Shown here: positions 53,001 through 62,466 of the stretch, in pieces
Layout of the letters: each line of letters starts with the position of its first letter
Numbering within the stretch: position 1 is the first letter of the stretch
Origin: Aricia agestis
Taxonomy: Eukaryota > Arthropoda > Insecta > Lepidoptera > Lycaenidae
Assembly: GCF_905147365.1 (NCBI RefSeq)
Contig: NC_056425.1
Coordinates: 5,587,501-5,651,500, forward strand
Direction of reading: 5' to 3'
DNA length: 64,000 bases
Made by a program: the position numbers and the translations under genes
Notes under the pieces: generated by a model
Databases searched by the model: none
What the model saw: only the letters and a program-made list of their open reading frames with translations
What the model was told of the DNA's origin: nothing

Positions 53001-55527
53001 AACCCGAACTTAGCAAGTTATTTACTTGTTTCGAATACTCTATTTTTAAGTTTAAGTTTTTATCTAATTTGTTCTCTAGATTGTACAGACGGCTTAGAGC
53101 TTGTTTCTTATTGTCCGGCATTACTTCATTGTCGGTTTTCCACAATAAGCCTGACTCATACCGATCGCAATCGTTCATTTTATTGCAAGTTCTATTTAAA
53201 ACAGTTAACGCGCGCTCGTCCGGATCCGCTTTAGGTTTACGCGGCTCTATACCTAACGACTCTATGCTAAAATAATTCCTTATCAATTCTAACGCGGGAT
53301 CCTCGGACTGCGACGTTCTTACGTGACTTATGAACTGAATATTATTTAAATTACGCGAGCTTGCGTCCTGCCCGTGCAGGACCCATCCTAATTTAGTTAA
53401 CGATGCCACTGGCTGACCCTTATTTCCGATACGTAATTGTCGAGACGTAATTAAGTGCCAGTTATCTTGGCCGATGAGTATCGTAGGTTTAGCCTGCTCG
53501 TAACACAGTTCGTCTTCTAATTCCGCTAGGTGGCTGCACTGTCTAACTAGGTCCTTGCTTACGGACTGCGGCGTAAGATTCAAATTACTAATCGTGCTCG
53601 CGTTCATTTTTTCTAGATTTCGACTACACGCGCCGCGGATTGTTAGCGATATGTTGCACGATTCGGGGTCGTCAATTTGGTTACCGCCTACCCCTTCCAA
53701 CTTAAGTAGCTGGCTGCGACCCCTGGGTGCTACACTGTCCGCTACCGTACGCTCAACTAGGGTCAATGTAGAGCCCTCGTCCAGCAAGGCGTATGTAGCG
53801 GTGGTGCCCACTGGGCCACTTATCTCAACCGGCACTACTTTGAGGTAGGTGTTTGACGCACGAACGTGATTTATTGAGCTAACATTGCCGCTTGCGGGCG
53901 GCGCTGCACTGCCGCTGCCGTGTAATAGCTTATTATGAGACGCTTCGCAACCGTTTATACCGCACGGAATATATTTACATCTGAAAGTTCGTCCGTGCGA
54001 GTTATTTAGACATCTAAAGCAAAGTTTACTATTTTTAGCTGCGTCCCATCTTTCCGATACGCTAAGTTTAATAAAATCTGCACAATTAATAGTCGTATGG
54101 GAGCCTGAACATACGGGACAATTATTTCTATTGGACGAGTTTGACGGCGCTTCCGTCGCGGAGCGTGGCGCCTCTGTCGCGGGGCGCGGCGTGCGATGCT
54201 TCGGCCTGAATGGTTCGGCCTTTTTAGCAGAGGGTTTGAACGCGGCTGCTACGGTATTACGCGGCTCGTACGTGACTTCGCAATCTGATCTATCACAGGA
54301 ACTATCGCTATCATAACGCGTCGATCTATGAGTCCGTGTGCGAGTCGTGTTTACCGCGCGAGGTTTCATCTTGCCTCTCCTTTCCTCCCTAGCTGTTTCG
54401 TACGCGAACATCGCGCCGCACTGATCCGCCATAATGTTTAAAAATCTAGCCATTAATTCGAGCTCCGGTGCTCCGGGTCGTTCAGATTTGAACTCGTACC
54501 ACTTATATTTTAAAATAATATTTAACTTGTCGACTATTCGACCCACTAACTCGGGAGAATACAAATATTGTGGCTGGTTAAGTGACTTTATGGCCGCTAC
54601 CGTGTTTGATATTTTACTCGCGAAACTACTAACATTGCGCCCGTCTTCCGTCATACGGGGTAAACGTTTTATGTTTTCGATTTCGGAGAGAATAAGTAGT
54701 TCTGGCCTGCCGTATCGCCGTTCTAGCGTATCTATTATTTCGTACGGGTCCGATACTGTGTATAGCAAAGCTCTAACTGTTTCGCGGGCCGCGCCTCTTA
54801 ATGATTTTCTTAACCTAGCTACATTTTGAATGTCCGAGAACATATCCGCGGTGTCATTAAAAACGGATTTAAACGCCATCCACTCCGTAATTGTTCCGTC
54901 GAAGTGGGGCAACTCATGAATGAATTTAGGCGTCGCTTCCGACCTACTCGAATTGACCGCTTGAACTATCGCGTTGGCTAGCAATGTCATGTCGCTAAGC
55001 GACGTGTTACCGGCGCGCGGTTCGACGTTTTCGGTCGGACGCGGGTCTCGTCCCGGGTTTTGAGCGCTTGTTGACGGCCTAACACATTGCTCCGAGATCC
55101 AGCCTTCAACTCGGGTTTTATTCGATCTGGGTGGCTGGTCCGCGTCGGTGGATTCTTCTAGCTCTATCCTAGCTATTTCCAGCCGACTCATGGCAGCTGC
55201 GGACGCCGCCCTAGCCCGTGCTAGTTCGGAGTTGTGATACTCTAATTCGGCCTGCAACGCGGATAATTTGCTGCTCGCTCTGTCCCCGGGGACGTTAACT
55301 ATAGTACCCGGCGCACTTCCTACATTTTCGACTACGTTGTCGATTTGTGCGGGTACTGAATTTAGTTTGGCCCTAGCGTCGGTACGCGTGCTGCTCTCCG
55401 TCGTGTCTTCAACGCCGGTGCCTCTGCTCCATGTGTTGGTCTCGTGGGTCGTGGTCTGCCCTGACGATGGCGTCTCTTCCCGCGAGGGCGTGGACTTGCC
55501 CGAGCGCAACACACGCGCGTTCTCCAT
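50005..55527 (-). CDS. BEL/Pao gag-pol polyprotein, 1840 aa
   Basis: One uninterrupted frame encodes the element's structural and replication proteins. A coiled, Ala/Glu-rich N-terminal part (LQAELEYHNSELARARA at about 90-106) is followed by a gag-like region with FDGTITEWMAFKSVF at about 208. Cys/His clusters (CPVCSGSHTTINC at about 470, CFRCLNNSHG at about 500) fit nucleic-acid binding. The aspartic protease shows LLDEGST at about 580. Reverse transcriptase has RLVFDAAAK near 874 and catalytic YIDD near 995. RNase H has FCDASEK near 1176 and WSDSKTVLAW near 1248. The integrase has an HH-CC zinc module (about 1478-1518), then D in AVDYFGP (1553), D in YSDNGTNF (1616) and E in GGAWERL (1661). 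A C-terminal DUF5641-like tail with RGIWPRGEI ends the protein. All catalytic residues are present, so it may be functional. Confidence 0.95.
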   Translation of the reverse strand: MENARVLRSGKSTPSREETPSSGQTTTHETNTWSRGTGVEDTTESSTRTDARAKLNSVPAQIDNVVENVGSAPGTIVNVPGDRASSKLSALQAELEYHNSELARARAASAAAMSRLEIARIELEESTDADQPPRSNKTRVEGWISEQCVRPSTSAQNPGRDPRPTENVEPRAGNTSLSDMTLLANAIVQAVNSSRSEATPKFIHELPHFDGTITEWMAFKSVFNDTADMFSDIQNVARLRKSLRGAARETVRALLYTVSDPYEIIDTLERRYGRPELLILSEIENIKRLPRMTEDGRNVSSFASKISNTVAAIKSLNQPQYLYSPELVGRIVDKLNIILKYKWYEFKSERPGAPELELMARFLNIMADQCGAMFAYETAREERRGKMKPRAVNTTRTRTHRSTRYDSDSSCDRSDCEVTYEPRNTVAAAFKPSAKKAEPFRPKHRTPRPATEAPRSATEAPSNSSNRNNCPVCSGSHTTINCADFIKLSVSERWDAAKNSKLCFRCLNNSHGRTFRCKYIPCGINGCEASHNKLLHGSGSAAPPASGNVSSINHVRASNTYLKVVPVEISGPVGTTATYALLDEGSTLTLVERTVADSVAPRGRSQLLKLEGVGGNQIDDPESCNISLTIRGACSRNLEKMNASTISNLNLTPQSVSKDLVRQCSHLAELEDELCYEQAKPTILIGQDNWHLITSRQLRIGNKGQPVASLTKLGWVLHGQDASSRNLNNIQFISHVRTSQSEDPALELIRNYFSIESLGIEPRKPKADPDERALTVLNRTCNKMNDCDRYESGLLWKTDNEVMPDNKKQALSRLYNLENKLDKNLNLKIEYSKQVNNLLSSGYAELVSTPATSPRTWYLPHFSVVHPQKGKVRLVFDAAAKCGGKCLNDALLTGPDLLQSLFGVLVRFREGKIAVVADIKEMFLQIKVIESDRDSLRFLWRGDDRNIPPREYRMTSLIFGAASSPCVAIHVKNKNAQNFSSEYPKVAKAAERNFYIDDYLDSFDDADEARQAVNAMYRINLGASFELRGWASNVPEVIKDVSDKRISGATTLGKSDTERTLGLIWNHARDTLGFNVNLRNTPSNVISGEILPTKRQVTSAVMSVFDPLGLVSPVTMVGKCLIQEIWRSGVGWDDPITKEHHITWMSFINNLNLLRTFEIERYVPAPPSGEGELHIFCDASEKVYSAAVYFVSMNNNTKTARLVTGKAKVAPLKPISIPRLELQAAVLGSRLAESVKRESDYKITKSYYWSDSKTVLAWIRSDPRTFKSFVAHRLAEIESTTTPADWRWVPSADNVADDATKGIPVNFSSTHRWFTGPSFILDDPATWPCEKRTAAPLPPSGEERIIKQVHVCVDHVNNDYLPKVERFSKYKRLVRAAATVLLSAEAFKAKLLKRKVNTEISPDHIRLAELLLIKRSQNISFADDIKTIEAGQRPPKRSPFHKLAVKLDRSGILYLDSRVKEEYNLPVLHAKEEFTRLLVHHTHAVFNHGNHQTVMNELRQRYHIIGLRSILRYICNKCQWCRTYRGTPSKIPLGDLPPERLAHNQPPFTALAVDYFGPMQVTIGRRHEKRWGALYTCLTTRAVHLELVPSLSASSMIMSLRRMMSRRGTPTVIYSDNGTNFVGAEKEVTEALQQNDDAMKVFASGKQIIWKRIPPGAPNMGGAWERLVRSVKAALRVTLTEKTPPDEVLHTLLLEAEHVINTRPLTPVNPDLNEESLTPNHFLIGRSSGMIPFGSYKDYTADSRSWKAAQKLAEAFWARWVAEYKPQLMPRLGNPQHSNLNPGDIVIICDRTMPRGIWPRGEIIKTFPGPDGRVRVAEVRTAAGLIRRPASRLILVSSQE

Positions 55528-56196
55528 TGCGCACGAGGGGCCCTAACCTTAAAACTAACACTTTTCACTTTCACTTCACTTAATGTCTTTACGTAACGCG
55601 ACCTACCGAGCCTACTACTAACAGCCCGGTCAGCTTGCTACCGCGGTGATGCCGAACCGGGAATAGGAATGCAGGGAATAGGAAGGTAGGAACCTCCCGG
55701 TAGAGGGCGCGGGCGCTCACGGGTGCATCAGAGTGCGGGAGGAATGTCCGCACCCGTCGTTGCGTGCCAACTTGTGGCCCCAGAGCGTTACCGTACCGTG
55801 CCGGCGGGGTCTGACTGTTCACCTGGGTAGGTGTGTGGAGGCGTCAGGTCATCCACAATGCTTCCGTGCGCTCTGCAGGGGCCGTTTAACACCGCTAGGT
55901 GGCCACGCACGTTAATGAGGATTGCTTCCAAGTAATCGGTGGAGGTAAGCAAAGCCAACCACCAACACTCGCGCGTACTTGTTTCTTTCTTCTTTCTTCA
56001 GAAGGTAGACGCTGGCCTTGGCTGCAGGGGCTTCGTCTCTTCTCCTGTGTTTTCTCTCTTCAATCTTCTCTCTTCTCCGGGACTGGGCTGCCGTCTTCAG
56101 GGCGAGCTTCTCTCTTCTCCAGGGCTGGCTGCAATCTTCAGGGCGAGCTTCTTTCTTCACGAGCTGACGCAGTGATCCGGCTTCTGAAGGACCAGT
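55528..56196 (-). other. BEL leader with imperfect tandem units
   Basis: This is the untranslated stretch between the 5' LTR and the gag-pol ATG. At 56040-56160 the plus strand repeats CTTCTCTCTTCTCC and ATCTTCAGGGCGAGCTTCT two to three times. On the sense strand this is GA-rich. Open frames through it are unlikely to be coding. Confidence 0.7.
56179..56194 (-). other. Primer-binding site
   Basis: Two bases inside the 5' LTR, the minus strand reads TGGTCCTTCAGAAGCC. It begins with the TGG that pairs with tRNA 3' CCA. I cannot say which tRNA. Confidence 0.65.
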
Positions 56197-56840
56197 TGTT
56201 GGCGACACGACAAACTCGGCGGGGCCGTGGTCGCCGGGTGGCAGAGCAGTGGACTGTATCTTGAAGGGTGAAGGATGCCGGATGGAAGATTCCTGGAGAA
56301 GGAGGTGCAGGAGACGAGAAGGAAACACAGGAGTGAACTTGGTACTGCTTGGAGCGGAGTGTGGTGGAGCAGGGCTTACGCATGCATCTGCTTGGCTTGT
56401 CGGAAGTGAATGTGTATGCACCGAGAAAGTGCGTGTTTATATATGAAATTTGTACCGTTAGAGCCCGTGGGGTTCTATCGGTTGTTGTCGAACGAATGCA
56501 GTCCGTTTATTGAAATATAACATTTTACACATAATATGACATCAAATGGGATTCTTATAAGCTAATACAATGGTAAACAAACATTCTTATAAGATAAATA
56601 AACAATAAAATGTGTAAAACAAAGCCATGTAAAAAAGAGACAACAATAGTTCGAGTGCAACTATGCAAGAAAGAGACAGCAATAACAATTGTGTGAAACA
56701 CACTACATTCCCGTGCGAAAGGGACAGCAATATTATAAAAATGAGACACAAGATAAACATTTTCCAATAGGAATTACTAATATGAAATCTTAAATCTAAG
56801 TGTAAACAAAAGAGGGAATAAAACTAAGCTATTATTTACA
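56197..56840 (-). repeat. BEL 5' LTR
   Basis: The equivalent of 49329-49972, carrying the element's promoter. The TATATAAA candidate is at 56436-56443 on the minus strand. Confidence 0.95.
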
Positions 56841-56845
56841 GAGTA
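56841..56845. repeat. BEL target-site duplication, right (GAGTA)
   Basis: GAGTA immediately after the LTR, matching 49324-49328. Confidence 0.9.
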
Positions 56846-58390
56846 CTTTCAAGTAACAATTTAGATTATAAATCCCCCAGAACATTTATTTAAGTACTCA
56901 ATTTATTTAAGTCGAATGAGACAAATTTCTTTATCATAATGTAATTTAACATCTCAGAATGTAAAATAAACACTAAATTCGAACTAACATTAATAAAATA
57001 ATAATAAAGAAAGATGAAATAAAACCGTATAAAACATGTAATTTTTACACATCTGATGAAACATCTGAATGGAACAAAAACATAGTTTAGTATTCCACGG
57101 GTATTGTACAGTCAAACAATGCAGGATACAATAGGCGGATACACGTCCGATGACCACCGATCCTTAAATTGGTAGCCGCATCCTCAAGAATTTTAGCAGG
57201 ACATACCTATGAGCTTATGATATTGATGAAGCATTTGAATTAGCAAATCACCGCTACTTATATGCAGTTTTTAATGACACGTCAAGAATTTTAACAGGAC
57301 CTATTGATTGAATGCAGATACCAAATATCCTTGATGAATATTAATTCGCAATTTAGCAAGGTTTTTATATGCCTTAGGGCACCTTGTTAGAGAGTACAGT
57401 TTTACGATTTACATAATATTAATGAAAAAGTTGACCTAATACAGGTCCTTGTGGCAGGCACTCCTCAAATTACAGTGTTAAAATAAATATTTCGTTAAAT
57501 CGATAAAGTAGAAATTTCTAAATAATATAAAACTAAACGCTTTGACCTAAGATAAGACATTAAATGAACACCGCATGATGTCATTGATTAAGAGCATTGA
57601 CTGATTTGATAACTTTAATAAAACCTTGCCACTAATTTCCACAATGACTGGGTTTAAATGATACAGTGAACTTGAATAAAGTAGAACAATAAAGCTGACA
57701 GAATAGAACGTAATTTAAAGCTAAAACTTTCCCAAACTTTAATGAAATTACCATTATTATTAATTACATTTGCTTAAACAATAAACGTAACAAAAGCTTT
57801 CAAAGTCAACCGAGTAGAAACTGCAATAACATTCCAATAGTAACAGAAATTAAACCAACCAGACATATTTTAATTGGACGAAACGTTAACAAGTCTATTA
57901 AAGTGTTTTAGACAATTGCGTCCGTATCGTCCGGCAAGTTTAGCTTGCATCGCTCAGTGCTCGCTTTGTGCATGCAATGTAGTCCATGCATGCAATGGCA
58001 CTAATAGGAGCCACGTGGCAGCCCCCGCATTGCAGACTGCAAGACAATACCCTGCCTTATCCCTAAATATATAAACAATCGCGTGACTGCGAGCCGCGTC
58101 CGAACTGGGGTATCCGATGCAGTCGAAGCTTTATTTACCAACTTGACTATGTTGTTTCGTACAAATCCATCAGAATACCGTGTTCAGTTATATAATAATG
58201 ATGAATGATTCAAATAAAATAAAGTTTATGTTACTCAATTTATCTACACTGTAAATATGACACAAAATGTTTGAAACTCGACTTCGAGTACAACGCGATT
58301 CTAATAAGATTGATGAAAGCTGGTATGGTTATGTTTATAAACATGCAGTGGCGAACTTTGCGAAATGGGACATTGAACTGTTGGTGGGGG
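56846..58390 (-). other. Start of host intron 1
   Basis: AT-rich DNA between the exon 1 donor and the BEL insertion. A GC-richer stretch at about 57920-58110 (CGTCCGGCAAGTTTAGC, GGAGCCACGTGGCAGCC, GACTGCGAGCCGCGTCC) could be an intronic regulatory element. No repeat family was matched there. Confidence 0.35.
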
Positions 58391-58398
58391 TGACTGAC
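58391..58398 (-). promoter_or_regulatory. 5' splice site of host exon 1
   Basis: The minus strand reads TTAG|GTCAGTCA, close to the metazoan AG|GTRAGT consensus. It interrupts the reading frame after the first base of a codon (phase 1). Confidence 0.65.
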
Positions 58399-58495
58399 CT
58401 AATTGCGCGAAGACCTTGGGCCTGACGTTCTCCTGCCAGGCGGCGGCGGCGGCGGCCAGGAGGCCCGCGAAGAGGGCGCAGCGGAGCACGAGCAT
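58399..58495 (-). CDS. First coding exon, semaphorin-1A-like (partial)
   Basis: The exon encodes 32 residues. MLVLRCALFAGLLAAAAAA is a signal peptide and would direct the protein to the secretory pathway. It is followed by WQENVRPKVFAQL, which resembles the start of the mature Sema-1a protein in insects, where a WQ-x-x-V-[RK]-PK stretch precedes the sema propeller. Semaphorins are transmembrane or secreted axon-guidance ligands for plexins. I chose the ATG at 58495 because the in-frame codon at 58507 is GTG. The frame downstream of the donor (QSPPPTVQ...) loses resemblance, which supports splicing at 58398. The GCC/GCG-rich Ala run is coded by a short trinucleotide repeat. The identification rests on a dozen residues. 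No other exon was found to the left, implying a first intron longer than 58 kb. Confidence 0.6.
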
Positions 58496-58680
58496 GGCAC
58501 TAGTCACTCATCACAGTCACTCGCGACGCGCGGCGGGCGCGGGGGCCGACTGCCAACTGAGTAGGGGACGCCTGCGCGCCCGGCGCCCCGCGGTCTCGCA
58601 TGCGTGCCTCAGTGCGGACCGCCACGTGACGCAGCCTTCCCCTAGCCTCCCCTAGCACCGACCCTGCGACGTCATAATCG
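58496..58680 (-). promoter_or_regulatory. GC-rich promoter and 5' UTR of the semaphorin-like gene
   Basis: A sharp GC- and CpG-rich island (GCGACGCGCGGCGGGCGCGG at about 58522-58541) lies upstream of the start codon. On the minus strand, TCAGTT at 58560-58555 matches the arthropod initiator TCAGTY. It would place transcription start near 58558 and give a 5' UTR of about 60 nt. No TATA box and no convincing DPE were seen. The start site is a guess from one motif. Confidence 0.4.
58500..58511 (-). promoter_or_regulatory. Three-codon upstream ORF
   Basis: The minus strand reads ATGAGTGACTAG, ending four bases before the main ATG at 58495. If the transcript starts near 58558 this mini-ORF would be in the leader and could dampen initiation. 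Confidence 0.45.
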
Positions 58681-58857
58681 CGTTAAAAACTGCATACGCT
58701 AAGGGTTTTGTTTATTTGGGTTGTTAATATCCTCTTCCTCCGTCCTTCATGCAAGAAGACTTAGAACGGCACAAGAATTTTGATGAGACCGGAGTTACAG
58801 TTACTATATTTTTGTCCAGAATTTCTGAGTTTTTTAGACAGAAGCAACCTGAGAGTT

Positions 58858-58937
58858 GTTGACAGGTTAATTTTTTGGCGTTAGCCAAACCAACGCACTA
58901 GTGGTAGTGAATAGATGAAACCTGCCAAAAAACTCAG
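58858..58937. repeat. Short hairpin repeat, second copy
   Basis: TTGACAGGTTAATTTTTTGG to CCTGCCAAAAAACTCAGG; the same family as 23258-23333. Confidence 0.5.
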
Positions 58938-58947
58938 GTATTGGATA

Positions 58948-59481
58948 TGTCGCAGTCATCTGGTTCAATCTGCGATTCGGTTGAATGACTAGCGCATTCG
59001 TTGAATGACACCATTCAATTGAATGTCTCGGCCGAACGTCGATTGAACGATTCTCACTCAACGTTCAACTCAGCGATTTGTAACATAGCCCTTTGAAGAT
59101 AGCGGACATGAAATCAGTCAGGTAATTAAATTTTAAATTTTTTTCCCACTGCGGCGCTAGTAGTCACTAAAACAAATATGGCGTCAAACAAAAATTAACA
59201 AAAAAAAGTTTTAAAAATTTTTTTTGTTAATTTAAAGTTTTAAGTGCTTTATTTGTAATAAAATAATATGACAGCGTGGATTTATCTATAACTACCGCGT
59301 TAACGGCTACTTAAAAATTATAGCATCCCATATAACAACATCACTATATATGACTTTTAGTCAAGACTTTAAACGTCACAGTGTCTTGACGAGTTGTCCT
59401 TTAGTCATTCAATTGAATGGTGTCATTCAATAAATGCGCTGGTCATTCAATCGAATCGCAGATAACCAGATGACTGCGACA
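58948..59481. mobile_element. Long-TIR element upstream of the promoter
   Basis: Arms of about 85 bp begin TGTCGCAGTCATCTGGTT on both ends (inverted on the right). They include the self-complementary CATTCAATTGAATG. GATA flanks both sides (58944-58947, 59482-59485), a possible 4-bp duplication. The 350-bp core is AT-rich and non-coding. Confidence 0.7.
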
Positions 59482-59485
59482 GATA

Positions 59486-61462
59486 CATTACTAAAAATAA
59501 TTGTCTGTAATTTGAATTTGTTTTTAATCTCTCAATAAATATGATATTAAAACAAATGTATTTTCTAGATTATCACACCTTAAAATATAAAAACAACAAA
59601 CAAAAATACATAAGCATTACAATTTACATTCTAATTGCATGAAATATTGCGGCATAATCGTCGAAAATAAGCAGGAAGCACTAATTAAGCGGAAAAAGCG
59701 TAAAGCGAGCTTTGTTCAAGCGACTGTTTATTTGAGTCACAGCAAACTTTGTACTATTGCAATAAGTAAAGTTGCAATAAAGAAAATAGTTTTTAAATGT
59801 TAAGTACAAGCAATTTCAAAGCTGCAGAATATACCCTCCTTAAAAATAAAGTCTTATATGGCTTTATTTTGAAATCTATATTCTGCTTAGACTTAACAGA
59901 AAATATCTAGAATGGTTTCTTACATCTTAAAAAAACAATTACTTAACAGTAATATGCCATAGAAAATACAATTAATGTTAAAATTACACACAAAACTAAT
60001 ATTTAACAAACAACTTACGCTACACCAATATCACAAAGTGCATACAATAATTTAAAAACAACACGACAAACGAAAAATTCTAATAACACGCCTAATAAAA
60101 TTAATCACACGTTACTGAACAAAATGGCGGCCAGCAGTGAGTGGAACAGAGTTCCAACTGGTGCCACACAAAAAACATAATGGAACTTTGTCGAAATAAC
60201 TTCGTGGCCTGAGGGTGTGCAATTTTCATTATTATTAATACGACAAAGTTGTTGGTGAATTAGGGCCTTGAATTAGGGCCTTGTCCAAGTTAGAGATGAT
60301 ATATCGTGTGAAAATCAATAGAATAAATGTTTGCGTATGGTTTACTTGGGAGTTAGATTTGTTTGACTTTGAGGGTCATCCTTTTTTTTATTTTTTTCTA
60401 TAACTGCAATTTAATAAAAGACTAAAGATTTATTCATAACCTTCCTCTTATGTTCCTTCAGAATCCATTGCACAGCTTTCAAGATCTAAGCATATTTAGG
60501 GAAAGACAATACGAAACTACATTGTTTTACTCTATTCATTTGTTAAGCTATTCCATAGCTTTTATTTTGCCTGTCTTTGAACGCGGCGACCGAATCAAAA
60601 AATTTTGTAACGAAAAAACCTAACACCCTCCACTCCGATCGACGTACAGCGGTGTGGCGTTGCCAGACTTCGGCACGGTGTTTGTGTACGTGCGATTAGA
60701 CGTACTTATGCAAAATACATATTATAATGCTATGCAATGTAGCTTTACCACGGTAGTACCTGAGTGCCACACATATTATGAATACAAACATAAAACAATG
60801 TTCTAAAAGTAGACTTTTACTTTATTACTTTAGCGTATATTAGAATTATTCAATTAACACATATAACTTCACGCGGAGTATAAAGAGGCGCAGAATTAAT
60901 ATAAGAAAGTTATCTCGTATAGAAATTTAATAAAATTGTTCCCGCAAGAAACCATTTCCAATCTTGTAGGTGTAAAATAAATTAAGTCGAACATTCTAGA
61001 ACATGTCTTGGTATAGTTTTAATTAAAATTCATATTTTTAATAAATTTGTTACAACTTATAAGTTAAAAGGTTTGTTTTATAGTTTCTACTACATCACAT
61101 AGAGTTTTATTTCTTTCTGAGTTAAAAACTGTCGAAATATTGATTAAACGTCTTCGGATTTGTATAGAATATGTGAAACTTATACAAATTTTAATTATTT
61201 TTGCAGGTCTAAAAAACTGTTCACTCTCACGATGTAATTAAGTTTGAATATCGTAATAAAGAGAGAAATTGATAAAAAAGTTCGGTTAAACATTAAAAAA
61301 AAATCAGAACGATATAGCCGCCATATTGGAAGTTATCGGGCGAATTTGCGGTGCGATTTCGTACAACTCTTGGCAATATCTAACTTTTCAACTTAACTAT
61401 TTATCATTGGGCATATTGGTCTTATTGAAGGCTTAAAAACTTGATTGGTAGTTTTATTTTAA
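59486..61462. other. 5' flanking DNA
   Basis: AT-rich. AAATAAAG-TCTTATATGG-CTTTATTT at about 59845-59871 is a hairpin. A block near 60742 is shared with 11168. No gene is recognised. Confidence 0.35.
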
Positions 61463-61575
61463 TACTAGCTGTCCCGGCAAACGTTTCTTTGCCATATAAA
61501 GTATTTCGCCCGTATTATTTTATTGAAGTGACTAAATAAGTAGGTATGTCACCATGGAAATGTCCATCGCTATAA

Positions 61576-61844
61576 TAATATCTATGGACGCTTCACACCA
61601 CGTCAGTCTGGCCCCGTGGTAAGTACCTGAAGGACTGGTGGTACGGGTACCAGACAACGGAAATATATTTAATACTTTTTATACTAAGTATACATATATT
61701 TAAGATATTTATTATATAATACACATATTTAATACACATCCATGACCCAGGAACTTTGAAAACTTTTTGTTCCGTCGGCGGGATTCGAACCCGCGACCCC
61801 CGGCTTGAGCTACCAACGCGCTCACCACTGAGCCACAGAGGTCG
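61576..61844 (-). mobile_element. tRNA-derived SINE, family B, inside family D
   Basis: It is complete, with the head on the right (minus strand CCTCTGTGGCTCAGTGGTGA and GGGTTCGAATCCCGCCGAC). Five bases of the host repeat (CCCGT) are missing at the junction and no clear duplication is seen. Confidence 0.75.
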
Positions 61845-61929
61845 CACAAACAATAGTCGCCGTCAGTCTCGAATAATTGTAATCATTTACTATTATTTAT
61901 TCAACAAATGCACTTATCAATATAAAAAA

Positions 61930-62252
61930 TTATAAACAAAAAACTTTTTGATAAAAAGCTTTTATTTAAAGAGTTTAAAAAGAAGAAAATAATTTCTCCT
62001 TAAAAATTTGTAAATAAACTAAGTAAGTAGTACAATTTAACTGAGTAAATTAATATTACTTATATTCATTTTATTTTAATAAATATTTATCAAGTACTGA
62101 TAGCGCGACAAGCTTTTATTATCATGCAAATTGTATAATATATTGAGGATTATAACTTAGTAGTTAAAATTTTTAAGGAGAAATTATTTTCTTCTTTTTA
62201 GACTCTTTAAATAAAAGCTTTTTATCAAATAGTTTTTTGTTTATAATTTATT
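61930..62252. mobile_element. Foldback MITE with arms of about 85 bp
   Basis: TTATAAACAAAAAACTTTTT at the left pairs with AGTTTTTTGTTTATAA at the right. Arms continue inward through AAAGCTTTTATTTAAAGAGT and GAAGAAAATAATTTCTCCTT to AAAAATTT. Confidence 0.7.
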
Positions 62253-62349
62253 TTTTGTTTAGTTATCTCTGGCTAGATTTCTGCAAGACTAAAAAGTTAA
62301 ATTTCATTTAACAAAAGTGACCGGATTCAACCGGGCATTTTATGAAACC

Positions 62350-62442
62350 CAACAGTCAGTCACGTCATTTCACGTCATGTCACGTGACGTCACGTAAAGT
62401 CACGACATGACACGACACGATACGACACGACACGACACGACT
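62350..62442. repeat. CACGT/CACGA short tandem array
   Basis: Units of about 5-10 bases, such as GTCACGTCATTTCACGTCAT then GACACGACACGATACGACAC. CpG-rich against an AT-rich background. Confidence 0.7.
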
Positions 62443-62466
62443 TGACTATTACTTTTCAATTTACTC

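Larger units (their letters stand above)
49329..56840 (-). mobile_element. Intact BEL/Pao LTR retrotransposon, 7512 bp
   Basis: Two 644-bp LTRs, TG...CA on the plus strand, enclose a single intact gag-pol frame. A leader follows the 5' LTR and a polypurine tract precedes the 3' LTR. GAGTA duplications flank the whole. The LTRs look identical by eye, so insertion was recent. The polyprotein order of protease, reverse transcriptase, RNase H, integrase, with the YIDD active site, is BEL/Pao. No envelope frame is present. The element lies in the same orientation as the host semaphorin-like gene, about 1.56 kb downstream of the exon 1 donor. Confidence 0.95.

Noticed and set aside
54000..54200. 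Envelope or second coding frame in the BEL element
   Set aside because: Plus-strand frames over the gag-pol region are shadows of the minus-strand polyprotein. No separate env frame lies downstream of the integrase.
55912..56421. 169-codon frame across the BEL leader and 5' LTR
   Set aside because: It spans the LTR boundary, and the LTR part is duplicated at the other end. Its composition follows the GA-rich leader repeats. It is not part of the gag-pol frame.
62350..62442. CRISPR-like or regulatory CACGTG array
   Set aside because: The units are short, irregular and spacer-free, which is simple tandem expansion in a repeat stack.
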